Assembly (NCBI RefSeq): GCF_024701375.2
Contig: NZ_CP113910.1
Coordinates: forward strand, 4,960,001-5,024,000
Source of the DNA: Streptomyces sp. KMM 9044
GTDB lineage: Bacteria > Actinomycetota > Actinomycetes > Streptomycetales > Streptomycetaceae
DNA: 64,000 nucleotides
Direction of reading: 5' to 3'
In this document: positions 1 through 8,727 of the stretch, piece by piece
Layout: each line of letters starts with the position of its first letter
How positions within the stretch are numbered: position 1 is the stretch's first letter
Translations under genes and position numbers: made by a program
The notes under the pieces: generated by a model
The model's input: the letters and a program-made list of their open reading frames with translations, nothing else
Database searches by the model: none
Told to the model about the DNA's origin: nothing

Positions 1-1189
1 CGACCCAGTCCGCGTACTGCGCCAGCAAGCTGTTGCGCGTCCGTTCCTGCCGTTTGAGGGCCAGCACGGTGTCCCTCACGGTCGGGTGGTAGCGGGTCTG
101 CTGTGGCGCGATGCGCCGGGCCTGGTGCAGGCAGTCCAGCGCTTCCTCCGGGTGGCCGGCCCAGGCATGGGAGCGGCCGAGGTCCATCCAGTGGTGTCCG
201 GCCCGGGAACGGGTCCAGCCTCGCGGGATGTGTACATCCTGGGCGAGCTCGATCGCGCGACCGAAGTCGTCCATCTCCGAGGCGATGGCCACCGCATGCA
301 CACCGACGTTCACCGGCCCCCAGGTAACGCCGAAATCGGGCAACTCGCCCGTGACCCGGGCCAGAGAACGGGCCTCGGCAAGGCGGGCATCCGCCTCATC
401 CCGGTCCTGCATCCGCCCCGCGATCACCGCAGCCCGCAGATGCATCACACCCTGCATGGCCTCAACGCCTGCCGGGCGGCGCGCATCCAGGCCGTCGAGA
501 TCCCGCAGAGCCCGGTCAATCACCCGCAGACCCACGTCGTATCGGCCGGACGACATCGTGGTCTGTGCGCGAAGGTAGGCATACATGGCGGCCAGCCCCG
601 GCTCGTCGGCGCGCGGCGCGATCCACGCCAGCCGGTCCAGCGCAACGGTGGCCAGGTCGATATAGCCGAAGTTCCACGCCACGGTGAACACACACCGGAA
701 CGTCCCCGCCAGACACTCGTAAGCCAGCCGCTGCTCTTCCCCGGTGCTGGTGTGCACCGCCTGCACCGACTCGTCGATCAACCCGGGCAGGTCGCGCACC
801 ATGTCCGTGTACTGCGCCTGCCGGCGTTGCACGAGGGCCCGTTGGACATCAGCTCGGATCAACGCGGCCGGGCGCGGAGCCGTCTCCCAGTCGAGCGCGA
901 CATCCCAGTTCTCCAGTCCCTCACGGATCGGCTGGATCAAGGCGTCCATGCGGTCCCGGCGCAACTCCTCGGCGTACGGCTGCCCCAGCAGATCGGACGT
1001 GGAGACGCCCAGCGAGCGGGCACAGGCAGCAACAAGAGCCGGGGAGGCAGCCTTCTGCCCACACTCCACCTTCGACAACAGCGACTTCGACACGTGAGCG
1101 CGCATCGCCAGCCCCTGCTGCGTCAGGCCGCGCTGCTTCCGGATGCGGGCGATCCGAGCGCCGGTGTGCTCCTCGATGCTCTGCGACAC
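1..1189 (-). CDS. XRE-family regulator with TPR-like C-terminal region, 3' end outside window
   Basis: The reading frame is open from a GTG at 1189 to the left edge, so the C-terminus is missing. The first ~65 residues are a helix-turn-helix of the XRE type (RIARIRKQRGLTQQGLAMRA, then SKSLLSKVECGQ). The rest is alpha-helical and alanine/arginine rich, like the tetratricopeptide sensor half of many Streptomyces XRE/TPR regulators. It is probably a DNA-binding regulator whose ligand is unknown. By position it is cargo at the far end of an AICE whose attachment-like site is at 1809. The start is uncertain by a few codons because no strong ribosome site is visible. Confidence 0.7.
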   Translation of the reverse strand, partial: MSQSIEEHTGARIARIRKQRGLTQQGLAMRAHVSKSLLSKVECGQKAASPALVAACARSLGVSTSDLLGQPYAEELRRDRMDALIQPIREGLENWDVALDWETAPRPAALIRADVQRALVQRRQAQYTDMVRDLPGLIDESVQAVHTSTGEEQRLAYECLAGTFRCVFTVAWNFGYIDLATVALDRLAWIAPRADEPGLAAMYAYLRAQTTMSSGRYDVGLRVIDRALRDLDGLDARRPAGVEAMQGVMHLRAAVIAGRMQDRDEADARLAEARSLARVTGELPDFGVTWGPVNVGVHAVAIASEMDDFGRAIELAQDVHIPRGWTRSRAGHHWMDLGRSHAWAGHPEEALDCLHQARRIAPQQTRYHPTVRDTVLALKRQERTRNSLLAQYADWV

Positions 1190-1808
1190 GGCGAACTCCG
1201 TTCTGCGGCAACACTCAGACGGTACCCCCGCAACACGGCCCCGGACCGGCCGAACAACGATCACCCCGGCTGTCCGCAGGAGCACACCCACCAGTCCGAT
1301 GCTTCGGACCGCACTCCAGCCGAACGACCAGCCGACGGCCACGGCGTAGCACCAAGGCGGGATGCGTCCAAACTTTCTCTACGTCTTCAAGGCGACCCGC
1401 TGACGCGGGTCGCGCGCGGCACGGCCGCCGACCCGGCCCGCTCTCGGCTCCGCCACCGCGGGCCGGTCAGCGACCAGGCCGCGCAGAAGCGCGTAGCGGA
1501 CGACCGGAAGCGAGCGAAGACCAGACGCTCCCGAACGGCGAGCGCCAGGCCGGCGGCGAGGCAGCGGCAGGGAGTTGGCCGGCGCGCAGGCCCGGCGGTG
1601 GGGTCGGTCGGCTCCATGGGCTTTACCCACCTCCCCGAGTCGGGGCCCGCGTCGGGCAAGGCCAGGGGGCCACTCGTTCACATTCCGGGCAGGGGCACAG
1701 CCTGCCCGAGTTGCCGGGCCAGCGTACGGCCCCCTGACCATGCCCGACCCCAACCCGGGCAGAACACCGGCCAAAGCCCACTCCACCGCCCTCACGCGCG
1801 TAGCCGTC

Positions 1809-1830
1809 TGACGGCAACGCCGACGGCAAC
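1809..1830 (+). other. Attachment-like tandem site A
   Basis: Tandem unit TGACGGCA-ACGC-CGACGGCAAC. It lies exactly 92 bp before the CAC codon that opens the HTYYVLAG boundary of toxin module 1. Identical in type to eight further sites in the window that sit at integrase 3' ends or at this distance from toxin boundaries. Confidence 0.7.
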
Positions 1831-1886
1831 ACGGGCGCACAGCACGGCACTTCCACGCACCCCCACGGACCGGCGGGAATTCGCTG

Positions 1887-1904
1887 ACCAGCGAATATGC
1901 AGGT
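1887..1904 (+). other. Palindrome upstream of toxin module 1
   Basis: Imperfect palindrome ACCAGC-GAATAT-GCAGGT between site A and the toxin boundary. Equivalent palindromes occur at the same place in front of modules 2, 3, 4, 6 and 7. In module 3 both halves change together (ATCTGC with GCAGAT), so the pairing seems to be maintained. Recombinase arm site, operator or transcript hairpin are all possible. Confidence 0.5.
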
Positions 1905-1906
1905 GA

Positions 1907-2245
1907 CGACCGAATGGCGAGCACACGTACTATGTACTCGCTGGTCAGACGCCAGTGCTCGTTCACAACAGCAACTGCCGGACCGCATCGAAATACGAGG
2001 ACACCACAGAACCCAAGGCCCGCATGAAGAATGTGCGGACGGATGTCGGTCCCACGGAGTTCGGAGAGAACCTTGAGGCTAACGGATGGACTCGCCTCGA
2101 AAGGGGGCCGAACATTGAATATCAGAAGGATGGGGCACGGTACTTCCTGCGAAGCAAGGCCAAGACTGTCGAAGGTTGGACAGCGGACTACTACAGGCCG
2201 GGATCAAAGAAGGCCGACATCAAGATCAGACTGGGAGATGACTGA
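1907..2245 (+). CDS. Orphan polymorphic-toxin C-terminal module 1, putative RNase-like toxin
   Basis: The frame opens just after an in-frame TGA and runs through GEHTYYVLAGQTPVLVHN, the conserved end of the HINT/pretoxin part of actinobacterial polymorphic toxins, into a ~90-residue toxin domain. That domain contains FGENLEANGW, GWTADYYRPGSKKADIKIRL and ends in GDD. The compact size and lysine/arginine-rich end resemble small nuclease toxins of the barnase/EndoU/RelE-like class, but I cannot name the family. There is no start codon before the boundary, so this is a silent tip; a GTG at 1955 is the first possible start. The stop overlaps the immunity gene start (TGATG). Confidence 0.75.
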   Translation, partial: RPNGEHTYYVLAGQTPVLVHNSNCRTASKYEDTTEPKARMKNVRTDVGPTEFGENLEANGWTRLERGPNIEYQKDGARYFLRSKAKTVEGWTADYYRPGSKKADIKIRLGDD

Positions 2246-2877
2246 TGCTGGGCGAGGGTTCGATCATGTCGGACCGTGATGGGTATCGCGCCATCAGCTC
2301 CCGTAGCGCGGTGACCTTCGATCTTGATGTTAGGTTCCCTGACCAGGTTTTCAGGGAGAGCGCGCGAGACTCGTTGTTCTGTGAGTTCGACGTGGTTCTC
2401 GCTCCGGAAATCTGGCCAGCGCTCTGCACGATGGCCCGTTGGCATGGAGACGACCATATCGAACTGCTAGTTCTCGAGCCTGACTGTGACGATTTCTATG
2501 TCCCCGAAGGGCTGGGATACCCAGCGGTGTCTCTGCCCGTCGAGGCTAGTGAGGACGATTATTGGGCTGCGATCGGCTTCGAGCCGGATGGCGACGCCCT
2601 GGGGTCGATCTCGATCTCGGCGAATGTCGTCGCGCTGACCGGAGCATCCGCAAAGTGGGGGTGCTGGGGTGAAAGGGATCCCGAGGTGGCGGTATTCCAG
2701 GGGTTCCCCGACGCAGCCGCGCGCAGTGAATGGTGCTCTCGGTTTGGGCCCTTCCTGGACGTGTCAGGTGCGCTGGAGTCGTATCTTCCGATGGCTTTCG
2801 GCGGGCGGCCTGTTCCGGACGCGTACGCCGCAGCCTTGACCGCCAACTATGGACCTCCGAGCGGTAGACGGCCGTAA
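2245..2877 (+). CDS. Putative immunity protein of module 1 (210 aa)
   Basis: Acidic, soluble 210-residue protein with no signal peptide or membrane segment. Its ATG overlaps the stop of the toxin tip, and a GGGAG sits 8 nt upstream, as expected for a translationally coupled immunity gene; an internal ATG at 2266 is an alternative. I recognise no domain; the toxin-immunity assignment rests on position, acidity and the array pattern. A strong terminator follows at 2952. Confidence 0.65.
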   Translation: MLGEGSIMSDRDGYRAISSRSAVTFDLDVRFPDQVFRESARDSLFCEFDVVLAPEIWPALCTMARWHGDDHIELLVLEPDCDDFYVPEGLGYPAVSLPVEASEDDYWAAIGFEPDGDALGSISISANVVALTGASAKWGCWGERDPEVAVFQGFPDAAARSEWCSRFGPFLDVSGALESYLPMAFGGRPVPDAYAAALTANYGPPSGRRP

Positions 2878-2951
2878 CGTTACGGAGCGGCCGCCGGAGT
2901 CGATCCGGCCCAGGCGCTGAGCCCCGTACGGCAGTACGCTTGCACAAATCT

Positions 2952-2984
2952 GAAGCCCCGTCAGGTGTGTCCTGGCGGGGTTTC
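2952..2984 (+). terminator. Terminator after immunity gene 1
   Basis: Stem GAAGCCCCGTCAGG with loop TGTGT and matching CCTGGCGGGGTTTC. Nearly the same hairpin, including the preceding AAATCT, lies after immunity gene 4 at 26889, which argues that modules 1 and 4 descend from the same kind of cassette. Confidence 0.8.
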
Positions 2985-2993
2985 TACGATGGG

Positions 2994-3016
2994 TGACGGC
3001 AGTAGTTGACGGCAAC
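2994..3016 (+). other. Attachment-like site B, integrase-proximal end of AICE-1
   Basis: TGACGGCA-GTAGT-TGACGGCAAC, one base longer in the spacer than its relatives. It is followed at once by GTCAGCGGAC, which contains the stop codon of integrase 1 on the other strand. Sites D and H have the same continuation. With site C it brackets an 11.7-kb element, so I read B and C as its two ends. Confidence 0.7.
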
Positions 3017-3017
3017 G

Positions 3018-4325
3018 TCAGCGGACGAGGGCGGCGCAGGGCGGCGGTTCGTCGCCGTCGGCACTGACCGTCTTGGCGACTGTCGGCCCGTCGAGCGCGC
3101 TGCTGAGGGTGTCGATGGCGTCGCGCTGGAGGCGGAGTCGGACGTGGGCGTAGACGGTGGCGGTGACGCCGATGTGGGCGTGGCCGAGGAGTTCCTTGAT
3201 CACGACGAGTTCGACGCCCTGCTCCAGGAGGAGGGTGGCCGTCGAATGGCGGAGGTCGTGGAAGCGGATGCGGCGGAGGCCGGCCTTGCGGAGGAGCGTG
3301 TTGAAGGCGCGGGTGAGGTTGGTCGGGTCGATCGATCCGCCCTGCGCAGTGGTGAACACGTGCCCGCTGTGCTGCCACTCGGTACCTGCCGCGTCACGGT
3401 CGCGGTGCTGCTGCTCACGGTGGACCTTCAGCGACTGGAGGCAGCGGGCGGGGAGGGCGATGCGGCGCTCGGAGGCCCGGGTCTTGGTGGGCAAAGTGGT
3501 GAGTCCGCCGGTGCTGGTGCGCTGCAAGGTGCGGCGGACGGCAGCGGTGCCCCGATCGAGGTCGAGGTCTTCCCAGCGCAGGCCGAGGAGTTCGCCCTTG
3601 CGGAGTCCGGTGTGGAGAGCGAGTTCGAACAGCGCGTGCAGCCGATGACTCCGGGGCGTGGTGAGGAGTCGTCGGGCTTCGTCGTTGGTGAGGGGTTCGA
3701 AGCGTCGGGGCCGGGGCGAACCAGTGCGGACGTTGCGGGCGACGTTGCGCGGGATCTCTTCCTCACGTACGGCGTGCTCCAGGGCGGACTTGAGCACCGA
3801 GTGGATGTAGGTGAGCGTCAGCGGGGAGAGCAGCTTGTGGCAGCACTGGCCAGCGGCGCAGCAGCGGGGCTCATCACGCCGGGCATCGATGCCGCGCGTG
3901 CAGCACTGGCAGGTGGTGCGCAGGTGGTTGAGCCAGGTGCGGACGTCCTTGGCGGTGAGCTTGGTGAGCTTCCTTTTGCCGAGGCCGGGGATGAGGTAGC
4001 GGTTGACGCAGGTGGTGTAGCGGGTGTGGGTGTTCTCGCGCAGGTGGTGGATGGCGACGTTCTCCAGCCAGTACGTCAGGTATGCGGCCAGGCTGCCCTG
4101 CGCGGAGGGGATGGGGAGGCCGCGGTTGCTGGCGGCGATCTTCTCGGTGAGCTTGGCCAGGGCTTCCTTGCGGGTGGTGCCGTAGACGCGGACGCGCTTG
4201 TGGGTGTTGCCGGGGGCGAGGACGTATCCGGCGGCTTCCCAGCGGCCGTCTTTGCGCTGGTAGATGGTGCCGTCGCCGTTGGCTCGGGTACGGCGGGAGA
4301 CGGGGTTGTCGCGGGGCGTGGTCAT
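3018..4325 (-). CDS. int: AICE-1 tyrosine site-specific recombinase (integrase)
   Basis: A 435-residue phage-type integrase that should integrate and excise AICE-1. It has an N-terminal arm-binding region (GDGTIYQRKDGRWEAAGYV), a SAM-like core-binding region around residues 80-200 with a cysteine-rich stretch (TCQCCTRG, CCAAGQCCHK), and a catalytic domain. Catalytic residues are visible: Arg in HTGLRKGELLGL (~240), His/Arg in HDLRHSTATLLLEQG (~357-360), LLGHAHIG, and the Tyr nucleophile in TVYAHVRLR (~390). The start ATG overlaps the stop of the upstream xis gene. The 3' end touches attachment-like site B, the typical pSAM2/AICE arrangement. Confidence 0.93.
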   Translation of the reverse strand: MTTPRDNPVSRRTRANGDGTIYQRKDGRWEAAGYVLAPGNTHKRVRVYGTTRKEALAKLTEKIAASNRGLPIPSAQGSLAAYLTYWLENVAIHHLRENTHTRYTTCVNRYLIPGLGKRKLTKLTAKDVRTWLNHLRTTCQCCTRGIDARRDEPRCCAAGQCCHKLLSPLTLTYIHSVLKSALEHAVREEEIPRNVARNVRTGSPRPRRFEPLTNDEARRLLTTPRSHRLHALFELALHTGLRKGELLGLRWEDLDLDRGTAAVRRTLQRTSTGGLTTLPTKTRASERRIALPARCLQSLKVHREQQHRDRDAAGTEWQHSGHVFTTAQGGSIDPTNLTRAFNTLLRKAGLRRIRFHDLRHSTATLLLEQGVELVVIKELLGHAHIGVTATVYAHVRLRLQRDAIDTLSSALDGPTVAKTVSADGDEPPPCAALVR

Positions 4326-4549
4326 CAGGCGGCTTCCTGTTCGAGGCGGGTGCGGATGAAGTCGGTCAGCGCGTGGGCGGGGATGCGGCGGGCGCGGCCG
4401 AGGGTGATCGAGGCGAGCTGGCGGGTGCGGAGCAGGTCGTAGACGGCGGAGCGGCCGAGTTGGAGGCGGGCCATGACCTGGGGCACCGTCAGCAGGTCCA
4501 GTGCTGGCTCTGTCTCCGGGTGGAGGACAGTGGGCGGGGGCGAGGTCAT
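4325..4549 (-). CDS. xis: AICE-1 excisionase / AlpA-like DNA-binding protein
   Basis: 74-residue winged-helix protein of the MerR/excisionase type (LLTVPQVMARLQLGRSAVYD, then LASITLGRARRIPAHAL). It bends DNA at the attachment sites and directs the integrase to excision. It overlaps rep upstream and int downstream by a few bases, so the three are one translationally coupled operon. The equivalent at 39830 in AICE-2 is clearly homologous. Confidence 0.9.
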   Translation of the reverse strand: MTSPPPTVLHPETEPALDLLTVPQVMARLQLGRSAVYDLLRTRQLASITLGRARRIPAHALTDFIRTRLEQEAA

Positions 4550-5994
4550 CAGCAGCCCCCTTCGGCGATGAACCGGCGTTCCAGCTCCCTGCGATGCCAG
4601 ACGGCGGCAGCCAGGAGCGCGGCGCCGGGGCTATAGCCCGAGCCGAGGTAGGCCCAGTGGCCGACGACGAGGGTGGTGTCCGGATCGGGCTCGGGCAGGC
4701 CGGCGTGGACGCGGGCCTGTTCGGTGCGCCAGGCGCGGCGGGCGGCGCGCAGCGCGCCCAGGGTGGTGGAGTAGCGGCGGGACTTGGTGGAGAAGTGGCC
4801 CCGGAAGCCGAGCATGTGTGCCCACTTCCAGAGCTTGAGGGCGGCGAACTCTGGCAGCTTGCCCAGCTCCCAGCAGGTGCGGATCATCTGCCGCACGTGC
4901 CGGGCGACTGCGAGCCGTGGCAGTGGGCGGGCCTGTCCGGTGCCGTCGCAGGCGGTGCACGGGAGCGGGGTTCCGTGGGGCAGAAGAGTGGCGCCGCGTC
5001 CCTGGCAGGGGCGGCAGAAGAGAGAGCGGTCGAGGGCGCCGGAGGCGTCGGCGGATTTGGTGGCGTACTTCGCCACGTAGGCGGCCACGGCCTGGTCGGT
5101 GAACTCGGCGTCAGCACCGAAGGCGGCGATCTCGCGTACGTCGAGCTGTTCGCCCCAGGCGAGTTCGCGTTCCCCGACCGCATCTGACTCGATTGCGACG
5201 CGGACCCGTGCGGCAGCGGCACGGACGGCGTCGGTGAGCACTGCGACGGTGGCGTACGGCGGTGGGGGCTGGCTGGTGCCGTCCGGGCCGTCGAGCCGGA
5301 TGACGGCGTGGAAGTGGACCAGGCCGCGCTGCTGGTACTCGGCGACCTTGGCGAAGGAGACCCGCAGGACCGTGCGGGCGGTCTTCTGGGTCATGCCGAG
5401 TCGGGCGGCGATCTCGCGGCGCAGGTAGATCGCGAAGCGGGCCCACAGGGCGGAGGCGTGGGCGTTGAAGAGGACCGCGCCCGCGTAGTCGTACGTCGCC
5501 GGATTGAGAGGCGTACCGAGCAGGACGTCCGTGGGTTCGTGGAGCTTGCGGCAGCGGCAGGGGCGGATGTTGCCGCCGGGGGTGGTGGGGCGGTTGTGGA
5601 CGGGGCCGTAGGACGGCGGGGTGAGGGTGACGAAGACGCGGGGGTGGGTGCGGACGGTTTCGGGGACGGTCTTGCCGCCGGACAGGCCGGCGCGGATGAG
5701 GTGGTAGGTGTCGGCGGCGTAGAGGCGGGAGCAGGCCGGGCAGCGAGAGGCGCGGCGGTTGCCGCACGCGGCGAGCAGACTGCCCGCAGGTTCGTCGGAG
5801 GAGGTGCAGGAGCGCAGTACCTCGCCGGTCGTGGTGTCGACGGTGGCGGTGTGGCCGGTCAGGCGGACGGGTTCGGTGCAGCCGCCGAGGCGTTCGATCT
5901 GCTGCTGTGCGCGGTCGAAGTCGGGGTGGTTGACGAGGTGGAGCAGGTCCCGCACGGCGGGGCTTGCCACGTGGCGCAGGTCCAGGGTGACCAT
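4549..5994 (-). CDS. AICE-1 rolling-circle replication initiator (RepSA-like)
   Basis: About 481 residues from the chosen ATG at 5994, which has GAAGGGA about 10 nt upstream; the frame extends to 6039 but lacks a better start. Motifs of an HUH-type initiator are present: the His-rich strand VHFHAVIRLDG and the catalytic-tyrosine helix AAYVAKYATK. Two cysteine clusters (CGNRRASRCPAC; CRPCQGRG with CTACDG) look like zinc ribbons. Rep nicks the double-strand origin of the excised circle, permitting replication before conjugal spread. Genes xis and int follow immediately. Confidence 0.88.
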   Translation of the reverse strand: MVTLDLRHVASPAVRDLLHLVNHPDFDRAQQQIERLGGCTEPVRLTGHTATVDTTTGEVLRSCTSSDEPAGSLLAACGNRRASRCPACSRLYAADTYHLIRAGLSGGKTVPETVRTHPRVFVTLTPPSYGPVHNRPTTPGGNIRPCRCRKLHEPTDVLLGTPLNPATYDYAGAVLFNAHASALWARFAIYLRREIAARLGMTQKTARTVLRVSFAKVAEYQQRGLVHFHAVIRLDGPDGTSQPPPPYATVAVLTDAVRAAAARVRVAIESDAVGERELAWGEQLDVREIAAFGADAEFTDQAVAAYVAKYATKSADASGALDRSLFCRPCQGRGATLLPHGTPLPCTACDGTGQARPLPRLAVARHVRQMIRTCWELGKLPEFAALKLWKWAHMLGFRGHFSTKSRRYSTTLGALRAARRAWRTEQARVHAGLPEPDPDTTLVVGHWAYLGSGYSPGAALLAAAVWHRRELERRFIAEGGC

Positions 5995-6144
5995 TCGGGG
6001 CGTGTCCCTTCTGTTCGGGTGGGTGGCCCCGAGCAGCAACCAGCCAGGCAGGAAGGCGTGTCGGTGCTGCTCGGGGCATGACGAACCAGGCCCATGGCGG
6101 GCGTGGGGTCAGCGAGGGATGCGGCTGGTGAGGGCCGGTGCGGC

Positions 6145-6900
6145 TCAGAGCTGAGCGAGCGCGGCCGTGGCCACTGGCAGGGCGACACCCATGCGCGTTC
6201 CCAGATGGGCAGCGGTGATCGGGGTTCCGTGCTCGGCACGGTGGGTGTCCGCGATGCGCCGGGCCGCGTCCAGCAGGGCGGCAGGCAGGGCCGGGCCAGA
6301 GGAGGGCTGGGCCGTTTTGGCGACAGCGACGGGCGGAGTGGCGGCCGGGGCCGGAGTCGCAGCGGGCTGCGATTCCTCGGCCGGGGAGTCGACGACGACC
6401 GGGACGGGCGTCGCAGGTTTCGATTCCGGGGCGGGCGCTTCGGCGGGCACCGACACGGAGATGAGGGTGGGTGCGGCCTCCAGGTGCGGGATAGAGCGGG
6501 TGTGGGTGTGGAACTGGGCGAGGAAGGCGGGGCCGACGTGGCCCCAGCCAAGCAGCAGGAGCGGGGCGACGGTGTCCAGGCAGGCCCGGCCGTAGCGTCC
6601 GGTCAGCAGGGGTTCGGCGGTGTTCAGGGCGAGGGTGAGCAGGCCGCACAGGTGCAGTAGCCGGGTGCCGGCCTTCAGCTCCGCCTTGGGGACGCCGCGC
6701 AGGGCCAGGAACCGCAGCGCGACCAGGAGCCCGACGACGGACAGGTCCACCATGGGGGCGATCAACGGCGCGATCGGGGGCGGGACGCCGAGGCGCAGAG
6801 CGAGCGCCCAGACGTTGCCGAAGGACAAGATGAAGGCCAGGGCCGCGATGACCGCCATGACCACGGTCACGGTGCGCCGGGTGAACCGTTCCTCCGCCAT
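6145..6900 (-). CDS. SpdB-like / DUF2637-type membrane protein of AICE-1
   Basis: 251 residues. The N-terminal half has about four hydrophobic helices (VTVVMAVIAALAFILSFG, APLIAPMVDLSVVGLLVALR, LLHLCGLLTLALNTAEPLL, LDTVAPLLLLGWG). A proline/alanine-rich linker follows, then a helical C-terminal domain. Proteins of this design are plasmid-spread (Spd) functions of streptomycete conjugative elements, helping intramycelial distribution after transfer. It lies between traB and rep in the same direction. AICE-2 has no counterpart. Confidence 0.8.
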   Translation of the reverse strand: MAEERFTRRTVTVVMAVIAALAFILSFGNVWALALRLGVPPPIAPLIAPMVDLSVVGLLVALRFLALRGVPKAELKAGTRLLHLCGLLTLALNTAEPLLTGRYGRACLDTVAPLLLLGWGHVGPAFLAQFHTHTRSIPHLEAAPTLISVSVPAEAPAPESKPATPVPVVVDSPAEESQPAATPAPAATPPVAVAKTAQPSSGPALPAALLDAARRIADTHRAEHGTPITAAHLGTRMGVALPVATAALAQL

Positions 6901-6936
6901 GTACTCAACCTCCTTCCGGGTCCGGGGTGTTCGGGG

Positions 6937-8367
6937 CTACTTGGTGAGAGGAGCAGGGGTGTTCTCCGACTCGCCGGTGTCGGGCGTCGTCCGGCCGCCG
7001 GTGGTGTCAAGGAGGGCGTCCAGGAGGAGGTCGGGATCGGCGGTCAGGTGCGAGGTGTCCTCGGCGACGCGGGCCGCGTCGGCGTCCGAGACATAGGGGG
7101 TGCGGATGCGGGTGTAGCCGGGGCGGCCCTGCATCGCCATCACCGCGACGCCGACGTAGGCGGGGTCCTGCAAGGTGACCGGGCTGGCGTCGGGCCAGTT
7201 GCGGATGTCCTCGCCGAGTGCGGCCACCGCGGCTTCCACGGTCTTCTGTGCGAAGGACAGCCCGATCGGGCACACGTCGCGGATGAAGGTCGGAATCGCG
7301 TCGCCGGTGGTCTTCTGGCTGATCAGGATCACCAGGATGCCGACGCTGCGACCCTTCTTGACCAGGTCCTCCACCAGGCGGGCGTTCTCCGCCGTCAGCG
7401 CGGCCAAACGTTTCGTCTCGGCGTCGCTGCCCTTGTACTCACGGAAGAACGTGTGCGCCTCGTCGATGATCAGGACCGTGAGAGGCCACTGTGGCGAGGG
7501 GCCGACGTGCCACATGTTCTTCACGCCGAGCACGTCACGGATGGTCGACGAACGCCGCTTGCGCAGCTCCACCAGGCGCTTGAACAAGGCGTTCGCTTCG
7601 TTCAGGTCGTCACCGCAGAACGCGAACATCCGCTTGACGAGGTCGGCGTAATCGCCCTCCGAGGCCCGCGACACCTTCCCGTCCGCCGTCGCGATCTGCA
7701 CGGCCGCCGACGGCGCGAAGTCGCACACGAACTTGTTGACCCCCGAGGTCTTGCCCGCGCCTGGGACGCCGGCCATGGTCACGCCGGGCACGTTGGCCAG
7801 GGACACGCACACCCGGGCGGCGTACTCGTCCACGCCCAGCTCCCAGCGCGTCAGATCCGTGGGCGGGCGGCCGCTGGGGCGGTGCTCGGTAGGTGTGGTC
7901 AGCGGGTCGGAGCGCACGCCCCGGATCACCACCTTGCCGGGGCCGTCCGGCAGAACGGAGACCCGCGTGCACCGCCAGGCGTCGGCCAGGAACCGCGCCG
8001 CCTTCTGGTACTCCTCCAGCCCGACCCGTGGCAGGGTGCGGGCTCGGACGATCACGCCGAACCGGTCCGGCGTGACCTTGATCTTCGGAGTCAGCACTCG
8101 CGGCGCGGGGGCGGGGCCGTCCTTCTGTGCGGTGATCTGCGCCAGCAGGCCCGGGGTCTTGTCGGTGACCGTCAGCCCGGCCATCCGCGCGAGCCGCACC
8201 CAGCCCCAGCGGACCCGGACGGCCTGCCGCATGCTGACCCGCGTGCCCCGGTCGGCCCGCACGTAGCGCACCACCGTCCACAGCAGCCACACGCTGACCA
8301 GCACGGCCGCGACCAGCAGCACCTGCAGCGCGTGACCGGTCAGGCTCCCCGCGTCGAGACCGGTCAC
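6937..8367 (-). CDS. traB: AICE-1 TraB-like FtsK/SpoIIIE DNA translocase
   Basis: 476 residues from a GTG at 8367 that overlaps the stop of the preceding gene (GTGA); the frame is open further upstream but that part overlaps the previous gene. One N-terminal membrane helix (LQVLLVAAVLVSVWLLWTVV) anchors a P-loop ATPase with Walker A AGVPGAGKTS and Walker B LTVLIIDEAH. TraB proteins form a hexameric pump that moves double-stranded element DNA between mycelia. A homologous but truncated copy lies at 43772-44372. Confidence 0.9.
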   Translation of the reverse strand: MTGLDAGSLTGHALQVLLVAAVLVSVWLLWTVVRYVRADRGTRVSMRQAVRVRWGWVRLARMAGLTVTDKTPGLLAQITAQKDGPAPAPRVLTPKIKVTPDRFGVIVRARTLPRVGLEEYQKAARFLADAWRCTRVSVLPDGPGKVVIRGVRSDPLTTPTEHRPSGRPPTDLTRWELGVDEYAARVCVSLANVPGVTMAGVPGAGKTSGVNKFVCDFAPSAAVQIATADGKVSRASEGDYADLVKRMFAFCGDDLNEANALFKRLVELRKRRSSTIRDVLGVKNMWHVGPSPQWPLTVLIIDEAHTFFREYKGSDAETKRLAALTAENARLVEDLVKKGRSVGILVILISQKTTGDAIPTFIRDVCPIGLSFAQKTVEAAVAALGEDIRNWPDASPVTLQDPAYVGVAVMAMQGRPGYTRIRTPYVSDADAARVAEDTSHLTADPDLLLDALLDTTGGRTTPDTGESENTPAPLTK

Positions 8368-8717
8368 TGGGCCGACTCCGCCGTGACCAGCTCCAGGCGG
8401 CTGGCACGGTAGGCGACGCCGTCGGAGAGCTGACCGTTGAAGATCCGCGCCCACGGGGTCGCAAACAGCTCCACCGGCTGCACCATCACGCCCGGCTTCA
8501 GCCCGGCCGCCAGGCCCGAGTCCGGAACCGTGATCTTCAGGACCTCGGCCCGGCCATCCTCCATGAGCATCACGGTCACCGTGTACAGCGACTCGCCGGT
8601 CTCCCGGTCGGTGGCGACCTCCCCGGTCTGCTGGTCCTTGATCTTCAGCACCGGCTCGGTGCCCGCGATGCACACCGCCGACGGCAGCAGGGCAACCCGG
8701 ATTCGAGACATGGCCAT
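8364..8717 (-). CDS. Small conserved TraB-partner protein of AICE-1 (117 aa)
   Basis: Soluble, beta-rich protein starting MAMSRIRVALLPSAV; the ATG at 8717 is preferred over longer reading because GGGATG lies just upstream. It always precedes traB in this window: the 36698 gene in AICE-2 and a truncated copy at 43457. The C-terminal part FATPWARIFNGQLSDGVAYR is nearly identical in the 43457 fragment. Family function is not known to me; a transfer accessory or single-strand-binding-like role is only a guess. Confidence 0.75.
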   Translation of the reverse strand: MAMSRIRVALLPSAVCIAGTEPVLKIKDQQTGEVATDRETGESLYTVTVMLMEDGRAEVLKITVPDSGLAAGLKPGVMVQPVELFATPWARIFNGQLSDGVAYRASRLELVTAESAQ

Positions 8718-8727
8718 GCCATCACAT

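Larger units (their letters stand above)
1357..1972 (+). repeat. Left arm of a ~600-bp inverted repeat; conserved non-coding leader of toxin module 1
   Basis: By eye this stretch matches the reverse complement of 33523-34122 along its whole length, with scattered substitutions. It has no convincing gene; long ORFs across it are composition artefacts. It contains a hairpin GCGACCCGC/GCGGGTCGC (1392-1413), a second hairpin CGGGCAG/CTGCCCG (1686-1708), the attachment-like site at 1809, and the first codons of toxin module 1. Both arms keep both hairpins. It may hold a cis-acting transfer or replication locus of the element family; that is inference. Confidence 0.75.

Noticed and set aside
86..1906. 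606-residue ORF on the + strand
   Set aside because: It runs opposite to the XRE/TPR gene and across the non-coding repeat, has no recognisable domain, and its Arg/His/Pro-rich composition is typical of a GC-rich shadow frame.
1907..2245. Module 1 as the end of an intact full-length toxin gene
   Set aside because: An in-frame TGA lies six codons upstream of HTYYV and the DNA before it is non-coding.
5111..6649. 512-residue ORF overlapping rep and spdB
   Set aside because: Arg/Pro-rich shadow of the true rep and SpdB-like frames.
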